DNA from: Lichenifustis flavocetrariae
Lineage (GTDB): Bacteria > Pseudomonadota > Alphaproteobacteria > Rhizobiales > Beijerinckiaceae
Length of the DNA: 64,000 nt
Assembly: GCF_026130545.1 (NCBI RefSeq)
Contig: NZ_JAMOIM010000001.1
Coordinates: 62,001 to 126,000 of the forward strand
Direction of reading: 5' to 3'
The notes under the pieces: model-generated
What the model saw: only the letters and a program-made list of their open reading frames with translations
Database searches by the model: none
Told to the model about the DNA's origin: nothing
Shown here: positions 11,801 through 19,591 of the stretch, piece by piece
How the letters are laid out: each line of letters begins with the position of its first letter
Position numbering within the stretch: position 1 is the stretch's first letter
Position numbers and translations under genes: made by a program

Positions 11801-12054
11801 ATCCGGTCATTGGCGGCGCCCACGAAAGCGGGCCCTTCCGACTCGAAGGTCCGGCTCTCGCCGAGGACCGGCGGGGTCGGCCCGCTCTCAGGTTCCGAAA
11901 CGCCGGCTTTGCTGGCGCCCTGCAACGTGGGTGCTGCGCCAGAGGATTCCGGCACGGACTCATCGGTGCCACTCACTTTGGCGAGATTGAGAGCTTCCTC
12001 GATAGCAAGGAGCGCCGCCGCGGCGGGATCCTTGGCTTGGTTTTGCACGCTCAT
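2830..12054 (-). CDS. giant membrane-anchored coiled-coil protein, GPR/RgsE (growth pole ring) type
   Basis: About 3,074 residues. A 125-residue acidic, proline-rich N-terminus is followed by two hydrophobic segments at about 127-147 and 168-188, then some 2,600 residues of almost continuous amphipathic helix (apolipoprotein/tropomyosin-like pattern, rich in Ala, Glu, Asp, Arg), and a conserved-looking globular C-terminus (FDVTRLINEEALAQAWDRF ... TGKVYTILAHAAGRLK). This architecture matches the growth pole ring protein GPR of Agrobacterium and RgsE of Sinorhizobium, which organise unipolar growth; homology is inferred from architecture. As I recall GPR is about 2,100 residues, so this copy is much longer, partly through seven 80-residue repeats. 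I chose the ATG at 12054 because GAGG stands five bases before it; an upstream in-frame start at 12090 has no such site. Confidence 0.85.
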   Translation of the reverse strand: MSVQNQAKDPAAAALLAIEEALNLAKVSGTDESVPESSGAAPTLQGASKAGVSEPESGPTPPVLGESRTFESEGPAFVGAANDRIAVEARAPGATIPEDWRRPANDDMRIARPLPPGLNQGPNGGSTVLAIALSFAWLAVCAYFIYWRMKGHVGPLHTTFTRPEWGLVSGLTLGPIIFIILTLALLRRAQELRLATRSVAEVAIRLAQPETYAAEQVVSLSQAIRREVASMGDGIERALARAGELEALVRTEVGNLERSYSDNERRIRALVDGLSSEREAVVLNAERVRSAIGAANETLARQLEDAGARIADTVEEIGTRVADSLNAKGREISTELGRTSETVSAQLEAHGADMVEHLQRTSADVAAQLSDATSGVTQLLGARVDQVDAKLKDAGAILVSRFDQQGTTVAAELEAAGARISDTIATHGDTLVSRLSATNDRLHETVAIQGRELADTMEQSGDRIANLLEDRTAAARAAFTDSNRLLADLFEERQGTFAAAENRIRALLDDRSSAIHVAIEAATSDLTRAFEAHDLTIRDAGQGYADLSADGVDRLQQTVTLANDTMRGLFETHLATLASRHAEATDAFAAQAAGMREAYAAIATGLTADLTDQRADLEAIEVRMAGEGAERVATIERAISASSEALRDAVDAHLADLSARDQTLLSILNERADEVRRGTSEVATAIDRTAADQRDQLAEMVERLAELTASQASRFEAAFDDRRQLLTSKIDAALAALDGNAAATQENLNGIAHYLEQSFADHHAGMTAAGERLVADFNERLGAHRSVFADAAAALDASVDRHEATLLDAQERLQAHIQHHTETVGSTLAAANDDFARVIDDRGRAIAQSGERFVANFQDRATATHTALVASEDALARLLDERGDRFAAAHDKLASVLDDHAIRAGDALATTEQTVTRLTQEGRDALLDAGGRVAADLEARLADVRAALDASQGDVVRLFQDRAADLSLSGDKITRLLDDHMARTDSALASVEQAISQLTDQSGATLVEAGQGLVAEIESRITEVREVLATSQGDLARVLDERISSLSQSGDRITGLFGNHEATTERALAATEQAIARLTHQSGISLTEVGQELVAELESRVSVVRDALGSSQGELARVIDDRIADLSLSGERITGLIGDHEAGTARALAAAEESIVQLTQQSGSAWLVAGQELVAELEAKIAGVREALGASQGELARVIDDRIADLSLSGERIASLIGDHEAGTARALAAAEESIVQLTQQSGGAWMAAGQELLSELEAKIAGVREALGASQGELARVIDDRIANLSLSGDRIASLIGDHEASTARALAAAEQAVVQLTDQSNAVLSDAAQGLVVELESRIAGVRESLGASHDELARILDGRVAEFSRTEDRIHGLMGDHEASTGRALAATEEAIAQLNDQSGAALAEAGQRLVAALEASVADARQAIEASHGDAARLFDERAADLSQSSAHIAGILDDRLQGMREALGLSEGALSQFFLDRTDELGGIADRIAALIDERSEASRQSLVEAGSYLDQMLAERDDQIRSAGERLASLIDERAQASREALGAAAEVFERAIDEREDRLMATSDRIAAGFGLSMTAAQDALATAQTQLEDLVNVRAGAMSEVGETLGIVLDDRISAARDALATSEAALAALIDARVQNMEGSSGRFLAELDRKAGETQRALDITEQNIGRVMEDRARDILSVGERVAAVLSETSAATNDSLASSEMALAEMIEKKSGELAQAGDRFAAILDDRLTVAQAVLNSSGQAMDALLETRHAAISGTQDRIASLTIECTDLLQQAGERIAALIEERAALARNSMERSADELAQAFDSREGIVRDLLSSQAEELRDKFLAASRDALSGVAESARSMNQRFATVAAEAVEAIGVHGDRINETLAERLGRFETTLVEEGGRLSTRLNTQTENLASNLAGHVVRIEGAFAESGNMLNARVGEHTDHLVGFVDERIGSVEATLGSHGEDLVNRLAKQARQTSETLEAQMTDFEERLGGKARTIEVSLDGIMSRVDTSLEARANALNETLTQRALDMAHALGDGGREMTESLDRRAAEIDTLLTTRTASLADALLGRLGTMDTAIETRTAHVIEALDERISRYDQQIVQRIEAVAGQLDTGGIAVSKSLESTTSRVKSLVGEQAVALQSALDGRSTQIAGLIDTKLGEVRQAFGTGVDDMATILERRTTWMRETLETKLKDIESLFGSGIQDIETTLGARTDTIHDAVLAHVAGIKSTVGDSVHDLREAFGSQAELLSAQVRDVHSLFNERTQAIGTNLSEQVGDLKAALEDSTGMLDHALGTHAEAITRTSAELTNLLVGRADEFQVAVTEKSDALRTVLAEQTASLSNLLGTSEARIGQAFAGRSGEIRNALASGTQQIGESLAGHVEALTDALDKTVSQLDTVLGTRGSEISLTLISRSGEIEQALEGRSGELRTMLSVATRELDGTLGSRSGEIREALTSRLDDVHAIIDGRMEALASLIEQGGGTLETALAARSDSLRTLIESRGRELVDLLSARGEQASRSLNEVGQSIVTTIDQRSSGLIDRLSQRQTEIADALQAAGEDLQHLLDTAASRNGAALSETQDRVRTDLVHLLDEVTGATSTLGHLIDSARESLSAIETALAARMRGFQGAVGSVANQISAISETAASAINDADSVAQSIEAHHRSLTTAARTLAHAQQEIDDDMERRKATLEALFTTLGERVDTIERLMQGFTAGMDEAVNRVGQQARTLESTLADTTRSTRDAIAGQFDELRSHASQTRQDAAEEMHGLYEQAVDDVGSLFGKTLDRFRASSDEVRDMATGLQRDLATTREDLKRATIDMPRETADQAREARRVLDEQIKTLVALTDLIGRVAPGIDVAEAARPVSAGGGRESGGTALVPAFGGMRPSAPTRINPTAAERAPAAIGAFRESGRPRPAAQPSRTAPQDRGPGWLSDLLARASAEEPEAQPEPPAPAPLPQSDALNGLAFDVTRLINEEALAQAWDRFRHGESDVFSRRLYTPAGQQTFEEIRRRFRADQEFNATVSRYTQEFERLLREIEPQDPDGSVARGYLTSETGKVYTILAHAAGRLK
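7702..9381 (-). repeat. seven tandem 240-bp (80-residue) coding repeats
   Basis: Within the giant gene a unit of exactly 240 bases recurs in phase, with the repeat-start codon near 9381, 9141, 8901, 8661, 8421, 8181 and 7941. Each unit reads roughly as R-I-x-x-L-I-G-D-H-E, a helix A-L-A-A-x-E, then G-Q-x-L-V-A-E-L-E, and ends D-D-R-I-A-D-L-S-x-S-G. The central copies are also nearly identical at DNA level: bases 8426-8484 equal 8666-8724 without mismatch, including silent positions. The flanking copies are more diverged. This is the signature of recent in-phase duplication or gene conversion inside a coiled coil. Confidence 0.9.
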
Positions 12055-12297
12055 TCTTGCCTCATACGCAAACGGTGAAGACGCCGCCACGAAGACGACA
12101 CCTTCAATGTCTCTTTCAGCACGATATCGATGCGCGCCGCCGCGCCGATACCAAGAGACATTCCATTAACCACATCGCAGTGTACTCCGACCATGGATTT
12201 GTGAACACATCCGGCCCGGTCGATCCACAAACGTCGTTAACGCGCCAAGGGCGCCGGGCGGGTTTTCAGTGATTCGAAGTCGAAGGGGCCGCAACCT

Positions 12298-12672
12298 TTG
12301 CTGATCGATGTGTCGCATCTCGTCGTCCAAACGGCAGGCGACGAGGCCTTGCAGCGGGAGATCCTGGCGCTGTTCGAGGGGCAGATGCGCGATGTCGCGC
12401 GGAACCTCCAATGCCTTGCCGACGTGGATCCCGCGAGCCTGCTTCTTGTGCTGCATCGAAGCCGGGGCGCGGCTCTCGCGATCGGTGCCTTCGGGTTGGG
12501 CGAGGAACTGGCCCTGGTGGAGGCAAAGCTCGCGTCTGGAACCTCGATTCTCGCGCTCACAGACGAAATCGGCGCCCTCCGCGAACGCATTGTCGAAGCG
12601 GCCGAGCATGCGTCGAGCCTTATTGCCGCGCGCCCGCACGGCGGTCTCGCCAAGGCAGCCGAAAGTGGCTAA
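12298..12672 (+). CDS. single-domain histidine phosphotransfer (Hpt-like) protein
   Basis: A 124-residue, all-helical protein. The segment LHRSRGAALAIGAFGLGEEL around residue 53 fits the Hpt signature H-x-L-K-G-x-x-x-x-x-G with Arg in place of Lys, so His53 is the presumed phospho-acceptor. It has no kinase or receiver domain and would relay phosphate between other partners. It is transcribed away from the giant pole-ring-like gene, with 243 bases between. The reading frame is open from 12241 but contains no ATG or GTG; TTG at 12298, with AAGGGG nine bases upstream, is the only conventional start. It is too short to be ChpT. Partners are unknown. Confidence 0.72.
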   Translation: MLIDVSHLVVQTAGDEALQREILALFEGQMRDVARNLQCLADVDPASLLLVLHRSRGAALAIGAFGLGEELALVEAKLASGTSILALTDEIGALRERIVEAAEHASSLIAARPHGGLAKAAESG

Positions 12673-12730
12673 GAGGGTCGCTTGAGGGGCTGCAGCGCAG
12701 CCTGTTTCGGATGGCGAGAAGCGGGCCGGG

Positions 12731-14126
<1,396 letters not shown>

Positions 14127-14137
14127 GGGAGCGGGGA

Positions 14138-14181
14138 CCACGCAGATGCGTGGCCCGCGCCTCTGGGGGAAAGCGCGGGCC
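14138..14181. terminator. two overlapping GC-rich hairpins after the ferredoxin reductase gene
   Basis: CCACGC at 14138 pairs with GCGTGG ending at 14153, and GGCCCGCGC starting at 14152 pairs perfectly with GCGCGGGCC ending at 14181 (9 bp, 12-base loop). The arms overlap by two bases. There is no T-run after either, so they may act as a weak or factor-assisted terminator, or as mRNA end-stabilising structures. The remaining bases up to the MsrQ gene show no other feature. Confidence 0.45.
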
Positions 14182-14363
14182 GTCGCCCTTCCGTGAAAGG
14201 GAGGAGCCGCGGCCGGCTCACAAGAGGGGGCTGGTACGGCCGCGAACTCGTGGAAAGCTACGCGGCGGAACCGAGCGGGTTTCAAATTTAATTCGAGTCA
14301 TGGCCAATGCACTGGCGATGCTGAGGATGACGGCATGGATGGACTGCCCGGTAGTGTGACATC

Positions 14364-15260
14364 ATGAGTTCCCTGCCTTCACTGACCGTGCGGGCGCAGC
14401 CCTGGCGCGACCGGGCCGGCCGTTTGTCGTGGCTAAAGGCGGTGACTTTCGCGTGTCTGTTTCTGCCTGGCCTGCTGATCGCCCTGTCGTGGGGGGCGGG
14501 CTGGCTTGGCCCCAAACCGGTCACCGACGCGATCCACAGCACGGGTGAATGGGCCGTGCGGTTTCTCATCTTCTCTTTGGCCGTCACGCCGCTGCGTCGA
14601 ATTGGCCAATGGAACCGCCTGATTCTCATCCGGCGGATGCTCGGACTCGCCGTCCTGGCCTATCTGCTCATTCACTTCACGCTCTACGTCATCGACCTCC
14701 ATTTCGACCTCGTCCATGTGGCGAGCGAGATCGCCTTGCGGATCTACCTCACCATCGGCTTCGTGGCCCTGGTGGGATTCTGCGTGCTGGGTAGCACGTC
14801 GACCGACGCGATGATCCGGCGCATCGGGCCGCAGCGCTGGAACCAGCTTCACAGGATCGTCTATGTCCTCGCGATCCTGGGCCTGCTTCACTTCTTCATG
14901 CAGGCCAAGCTCGATGTGACCCAGCCGACCTTGATGGCGGGGATCTTCATCCTGCTGATGGGGCAGCGGCTCCTGGCCCGCTGGAAGATGGGCGATCAGT
15001 GGGGCGCCTTGATCGGGCTGGCCCTCGCATCCGGCCTTCTGACAGCCCTTCTGGAAGCCGGCTGGTACAAGGTCGCGTCCGGCGTTCCGCCCGAGCGTGT
15101 GCTCGAAGCCGATCTCGATTTCAGCGGCATGTTGCGGCCGGCCTGGTGGGTGCTGGCCGTCGGGCTTGGCCTCGTCGTCCTGCGGCTCGCCCGCCGGTTG
15201 TGGAGTGCCCCGCCGCGGACGTCGGTTCGGCCGCCGGGATCCCGCCGGGTTCCCGTCTGA
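14364..15260 (+). CDS. msrQ: MsrQ-like haem-binding membrane subunit
   Basis: A 298-residue integral membrane protein of the ferric-reductase-like transmembrane family, with about six hydrophobic segments. Conserved features of MsrQ are visible: GEWAVRFLIFSLAVTPLR, a helix with LLIHFTLYV and a later helix with LHRIVYVLAILGLLHFF supplying haem-ligand histidines. In the known system MsrQ passes quinol-derived electrons to periplasmic MsrP, which repairs methionine sulfoxide in envelope proteins. No msrP gene adjoins it here, although the pair is usually adjacent. The C-terminal 90 residues form two further membrane segments and an Arg-rich tail, longer than the Escherichia coli protein. Confidence 0.82.
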   Translation: MSSLPSLTVRAQPWRDRAGRLSWLKAVTFACLFLPGLLIALSWGAGWLGPKPVTDAIHSTGEWAVRFLIFSLAVTPLRRIGQWNRLILIRRMLGLAVLAYLLIHFTLYVIDLHFDLVHVASEIALRIYLTIGFVALVGFCVLGSTSTDAMIRRIGPQRWNQLHRIVYVLAILGLLHFFMQAKLDVTQPTLMAGIFILLMGQRLLARWKMGDQWGALIGLALASGLLTALLEAGWYKVASGVPPERVLEADLDFSGMLRPAWWVLAVGLGLVVLRLARRLWSAPPRTSVRPPGSRRVPV

Positions 15261-15266
15261 GGCCGA

Positions 15267-16916
15267 TCAGGCCGGCGCTTCGGCCGTGCTCGGGAAGCCT
15301 TTCTGCAGGCTCTCGCCTCGGTTCGGGGCCGTGGACGACCCCTTCGGTTCGGCAAGGAACATGGCATAGGCCGGGTTATCGGTCTCCGACCAGCACGGAT
15401 AGTCGAGGTCCTTCAGGAAGGCCTCGAATGCGGGATAGTCGCTGGCCGGCACCCGGATCCCCGCAAGCGCACGACCATAGTCGGCGCCATGGTTGCGATA
15501 GTGAAACAGCGAGATGTCCCAGGTCCCCGCCATCCGGCTGAGGAAATCCAGAAACGCGCCGGGCCGTTCGGGAAATTGGAAACGATAGAGCAACTCGTCG
15601 GCGACCGCCTGGGTCCGGCCTCCCACCATGTAGCGCACATGGAGTTTGGCGAGTTCGTTGTCGCTCATGTCGATGACGCCATAACCGCCGGCGGCCAGTT
15701 CCCCCATCAGCATCTGCTTTTCGGCCAAGCCACGCGACAGTTGGACGCCGAGGAAGATTTGCGCCTGTCCGGGACCGGCATAGCGGTAGTTGAACTCCGT
15801 GATAGGGCGGCTGCCGATCACGCCGATCAACTCCCGATAGCTACCCGGCCGCTCGGGAATCGAGACGGCGAGCAGCGCCTCGCGATGTTCGCCGATCTCC
15901 GCGCGCTCGGCCACATGGCGAAGCCTGTCGAAATTCATGTTCGCGCCGCTGTTGACCGCGATCAGGCTGCCCGTGCCCTGCGCCTCGCCACGCCGCTCGA
16001 CATAGCGTTTGAGCCCCGCCAGAGCGAGAGCCCCGGAAGGCTCAGCAATGGTGCGCGTATCGTCGAAGATGTCCTTGATGGCGGCGCAGATCGCGTCGGT
16101 GTCGACCAGGATGACATCGTCGAGCAGCGTGCGGCACAGCCTGAAGGTTTCTTCGCCCGCCTCGCGCACCGCCACGCCATCGGCGAACAACCCGACGCTG
16201 TCGAGGCGCACCCGACGGCCTGCCGCGATCGCGGCCGCCATGCCGGCGGCATCCTCCGGCTCGACCCCGATGACCTTCACTTCCGGCCGCAGATATTTCA
16301 CGAAGGCTGCTACTCCAGCCGCGAGCCCGCCGCCACCGATCGGGACGAAGATCGCCTCGATCTCTCCGCCATGCTGGCGCATGATCTCCATGCCCACCGT
16401 GCCCTGGCCCGCGATGATGTCCGGATCGTCGAAAGGATGGATGAAGGCGAGCCCCCGCTCGGCCTCGAGCGTCCGCGCATGGGCAAGCGCCTCGTCGAAA
16501 GCATTGCCGAACAGCAGCACGTTCGCGCCACGGCTCTCGACCGCCCGCACTTTGATGCCCGGTGTGGTGAGCGGCATGACGATCGTCGCCGCAATGCCGA
16601 GATGCTGACCCGCCAGCGCGACGCCCTGGGCATGATTGCCCGCCGAGGCGCAAACGACACCCCGCGCTGCCAACTCGGGAGCTAGGCGCGACATCTTGTT
16701 GTAGGCGCCCCGAATCTTGAACGAGAAGACCGGCTGCTGGTCTTCCCGTTTCAACAGGACCTTCTGGCCCAGCCGGCCGGAGAGGCGGGGCAACCCATCG
16801 AGCGCCGTCTCCGACGCGACATCGTAGACACGAGATTGAAGAATGCGTTTGGCATAGGCCTCAAGATCGAGCACCGGCGGGACGGCATGGACGCCGCGTG
16901 TTTCATGCTGGTTCAT
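15267..16916 (-). CDS. ilvA: threonine ammonia-lyase, biosynthetic type (IlvA)
   Basis: The 549-residue enzyme deaminates threonine to 2-oxobutanoate, the first step to isoleucine. The PLP lysine is Lys67 in FSFKIRGAYNKM; the SAGNHAQGVA and GGGGLAAGV phosphate loop follow. Two ACT-like regulatory domains fill the C-terminal half (LLAVSIPERPGSYREL and LYRFQFPERPGAFLDF), the long, feedback-regulated form. I set the start at 16916, where AGAGG precedes the ATG; the frame continues upstream into the ycjF-like gene without typical sequence. It lies 46 bases after that gene on the same strand, an unusual neighbour for an amino acid gene. It ends 6 bases from the convergent msrQ gene. Confidence 0.93.
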   Translation of the reverse strand: MNQHETRGVHAVPPVLDLEAYAKRILQSRVYDVASETALDGLPRLSGRLGQKVLLKREDQQPVFSFKIRGAYNKMSRLAPELAARGVVCASAGNHAQGVALAGQHLGIAATIVMPLTTPGIKVRAVESRGANVLLFGNAFDEALAHARTLEAERGLAFIHPFDDPDIIAGQGTVGMEIMRQHGGEIEAIFVPIGGGGLAAGVAAFVKYLRPEVKVIGVEPEDAAGMAAAIAAGRRVRLDSVGLFADGVAVREAGEETFRLCRTLLDDVILVDTDAICAAIKDIFDDTRTIAEPSGALALAGLKRYVERRGEAQGTGSLIAVNSGANMNFDRLRHVAERAEIGEHREALLAVSIPERPGSYRELIGVIGSRPITEFNYRYAGPGQAQIFLGVQLSRGLAEKQMLMGELAAGGYGVIDMSDNELAKLHVRYMVGGRTQAVADELLYRFQFPERPGAFLDFLSRMAGTWDISLFHYRNHGADYGRALAGIRVPASDYPAFEAFLKDLDYPCWSETDNPAYAMFLAEPKGSSTAPNRGESLQKGFPSTAEAPA

Positions 16917-16962
16917 CTCGACCTCTCCCGTCTCCAACCCGGCCGAACTCGCGCCAACAGGC

Positions 16963-18036
16963 TCACGTGTCACGCTCCTGCGATCCGCCGAACAAAAAGG
17001 GCGCAACGTCCTTGACGCCGGGTTGCGCCGCCACGCCGAAGGGCATCGGGCGGCAGACCGCCATCGCCGAGAGGCCAACCCGCGTGGTCAGCAGACCGTT
17101 GAGCACGCCTTCCCCGAGACGCGCCGACAGCTTGGCCGCGATCCCGTGCCCCACAACCTGTTGCACCAGACTGTCGCCCACCGCCATGCCGCCCGTGACC
17201 GCCAGGTGGGCACCGACCGACTTCGCCAATTTGACGAAGCCGAAGAAGCCAGGTCGACCGCTGTAGAGTTCCGCAATCCGCCGGATGAGGCGGATGATCT
17301 GCGCGACAACGAAGATGAGGTCAAGGATGGCACGTGGGCTGATCGCCGTCACCAGCGACACGCGCTTGGCGGCCTCGGCGATCTCGCGCGAGACCTGCGT
17401 ATCGATGGGGCGCAGCAGAAGCCGCTCGGCAATGTCGATGAGGTCACGCCCGTCGACGATCTCCTGCGCGGTGAGGGCCAATTCGGCGCGTGCCTGCGCC
17501 GTCGAGGGTCGCTGCGCATAGAGGCCGGCCAAGGTTGCGACCTGCCGACGCGCCGCGTCGCGATCGTCGGCCAGATGGGCGGCCGCCAGAGACGCGTGGA
17601 GCTTGGCGATATGGGACTGGCGAAAGATCCCGAGACATTCCCGCGCTCCCAAAACGCCAAGCGAAACAACCGCGAGCCCCGCCAGCGTGACGCCGATCCA
17701 GCCCAGGGCCGGCGCCCGCGCGAACAGATCCTCGATCAGCCGGTCGATCCACAAGCCGATGGCCAAGGACACGAGGGAACCGAGAGCCGACCAGAAAAGG
17801 CCACCCCACCCGAACGAGAACCACCCCCACATTCCGCGTCGCTGGGCGGCTTCGATGGCGACTTCCTCGGCGGGAAGCGCCTCGGCTTCCCGGCTGTAGG
17901 GGTCGGGTTGGAACTCGATCGTGGTGTCCGCGAAAGCGGGCCGGCCGGAGTCGGGGGTCGCGAGCGGCGGTGCCACCTGGCCCACGGGATCAAGGCGGAA
18001 GGCGCGGGGCCGCGGCGGTCGCGAGTCGGCCGTCAT
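16963..18036 (-). CDS. YcjF/TIGR01620-family inner membrane protein
   Basis: The 357-residue protein has a charged, proline-rich N-terminus, two adjacent hydrophobic segments at about 70-125 (FSFGWGGLFWSALGSL and WIGVTLAGLAVVSLGVLG) and a C-terminal DUF697-like region with a glycine-rich hydrophobic stretch. This is the YcjF family, always found beside YcjX-type ATPases, whose cellular role is poorly known but tied to envelope stress in enterobacteria. Its ATG overlaps the ycjX-like stop codon by four bases (ATGA), indicating translational coupling and a likely stoichiometric partnership. Confidence 0.85.
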   Translation of the reverse strand: MTADSRPPRPRAFRLDPVGQVAPPLATPDSGRPAFADTTIEFQPDPYSREAEALPAEEVAIEAAQRRGMWGWFSFGWGGLFWSALGSLVSLAIGLWIDRLIEDLFARAPALGWIGVTLAGLAVVSLGVLGARECLGIFRQSHIAKLHASLAAAHLADDRDAARRQVATLAGLYAQRPSTAQARAELALTAQEIVDGRDLIDIAERLLLRPIDTQVSREIAEAAKRVSLVTAISPRAILDLIFVVAQIIRLIRRIAELYSGRPGFFGFVKLAKSVGAHLAVTGGMAVGDSLVQQVVGHGIAAKLSARLGEGVLNGLLTTRVGLSAMAVCRPMPFGVAAQPGVKDVAPFLFGGSQERDT

Positions 18037-19520
18037 TCGAGCTTGTCTCCGAGCAGGAACTGAAGGGCGCGATCGAGCCGGATGTGCGGCAGGGGCCGCG
18101 GCAGACCATCGTCGCCGGCCTGCGGCACCGGCGGCCTGAAGCGGACGAAGCGATAATCGGCTTCGCTCTCCGGCACCGCGAGGGCATCGCCCCGCAAGGC
18201 CCGTCGCGGGTCGGCCGGCAACTCGCCGGGAAAGATGGCGCCCTCGGCGGAGCCGTCGAAGATTTCGCCGTCGACCTCTTCGCCCGCGAGCGGCGTCCCG
18301 ATAATGGCGTCGAGAACCTCGTTCCCGTGCCGGACGGCGCCTTCGCGTGTCGCCCGCACGGCCGCCAACGCGATCACATCGATCTTGGCGCCGACATCCT
18401 CGGCGCGCGCGATCGCCCGTGCGGTGAGGACGCGCAGGATGGCTTCCAGGCGGTCATGGCTCGTGTGGTGCAGATGGTCCGCCTTGGTGGCGGCGAAAAG
18501 GATCTTGTCGATCCGCGGCCGGAACAGGGTCGAGAGCAGGGACGAGCGTCCGGCCCGGAAACTCTGCATGACGTCGCTGAGCGCGGTCTGCAGGTCACGC
18601 ACGGCCGAGGGGCCCGAATTAAGTGCGCTCAGGGCGTCGACGAGCACGATCTGCCGGTCGAGACGGGAGAAGTGATCGCGGAAAAACGGCCGGATCACGT
18701 GTGTCTTATAGGATTCGTAGCGCCGTTCCATCATGGCCGCGATCGTCTCCGAACCATAGGTCCGGCCTTCCTCGACCGGAAGGGGCGCGAAGGTGAGGGC
18801 CGGCGAGCCTTCGAGATCGCCCGGCATCAGAAACCGGCCGGGCGGCAGGGTCGACAGCGCGTAGCGATCCTGGCGTGCGGCCCGAAGGTAGGCGGTGAAG
18901 CGTTCGGCTTGCTCGCGGGCGACCTGCTCCGACCCCTTGCTGTCGGGCGCAAGGCCCTGCAGCCCACCGCGCCACGCGGCCGCCAGGGTCGCCCGCCCCG
19001 AAGCGGCGCTGGCGTCGAGGGTCTCGCGCGACCATTGGGCGAAAGACTTGCCGATCAGCGGCAAGTCGAGCAGCCACTCGCCCGGATAGTCGATGATGTC
19101 GATTGTCAGCGAAGCGTTGCGGGCGCGCCATGAACCACGCCGCTCGAAGGCGATGTGCAGGCGCAGTTCAGAGATGCGTCGCGTCGATTCGGGCCACGTG
19201 CGGTCGATCGTCAACGATGCCAGATGATCCTCATAGGCAAAGCGCGGAATCGCATCGTCGGGCTGGGCCTGGAGGGTCGCGCGCGTCAAGCGTCCATCCG
19301 CGCTCGCCCGGAACACGGGAAGGCGGCCGCCTTGCGTCAAATTGTGGACGAGACTGGTGATGAACACCGTCTTGCCCGCACGCGACAGGCCCGTGACGCC
19401 GAGGCGCAATCCCGTCCCGCTCACATAATCCGCGACGCTGCGGGCCGCGATCTGGGCTTCTGTCACGAGGTTGGAAAGAAGGGTCAAAACCGGACGTCCG
19501 CGACTGCAAGAAAACAGCAA
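18033..19520 (-). CDS. YcjX-family P-loop ATPase/GTPase (DUF463)
   Basis: A 495-residue protein with a Walker A loop GVTGLSRAGKT at residues 41-51 and a later DIIDYPGEWLLDLPL segment, both hallmarks of the DUF463 (YcjX) stress-related nucleotide-binding family. The length agrees with the family. The gene begins with TTG at 19520; another TTG lies 11 codons on, and no strong ribosome site decides between them. It forms a coupled pair with the YcjF-like gene and follows the sixA-like gene by about 70 bases on the same strand. Function in this organism is unknown. Confidence 0.88.
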   Translation of the reverse strand: MLFSCSRGRPVLTLLSNLVTEAQIAARSVADYVSGTGLRLGVTGLSRAGKTVFITSLVHNLTQGGRLPVFRASADGRLTRATLQAQPDDAIPRFAYEDHLASLTIDRTWPESTRRISELRLHIAFERRGSWRARNASLTIDIIDYPGEWLLDLPLIGKSFAQWSRETLDASAASGRATLAAAWRGGLQGLAPDSKGSEQVAREQAERFTAYLRAARQDRYALSTLPPGRFLMPGDLEGSPALTFAPLPVEEGRTYGSETIAAMMERRYESYKTHVIRPFFRDHFSRLDRQIVLVDALSALNSGPSAVRDLQTALSDVMQSFRAGRSSLLSTLFRPRIDKILFAATKADHLHHTSHDRLEAILRVLTARAIARAEDVGAKIDVIALAAVRATREGAVRHGNEVLDAIIGTPLAGEEVDGEIFDGSAEGAIFPGELPADPRRALRGDALAVPESEADYRFVRFRPPVPQAGDDGLPRPLPHIRLDRALQFLLGDKLE

Positions 19521-19591
19521 CGCCCATCGGAAGCCGCCTGTGTCGCAACCATGTGGCTATGCGGTTGGGCTTTGGACAGGGGCGGCCGCGG

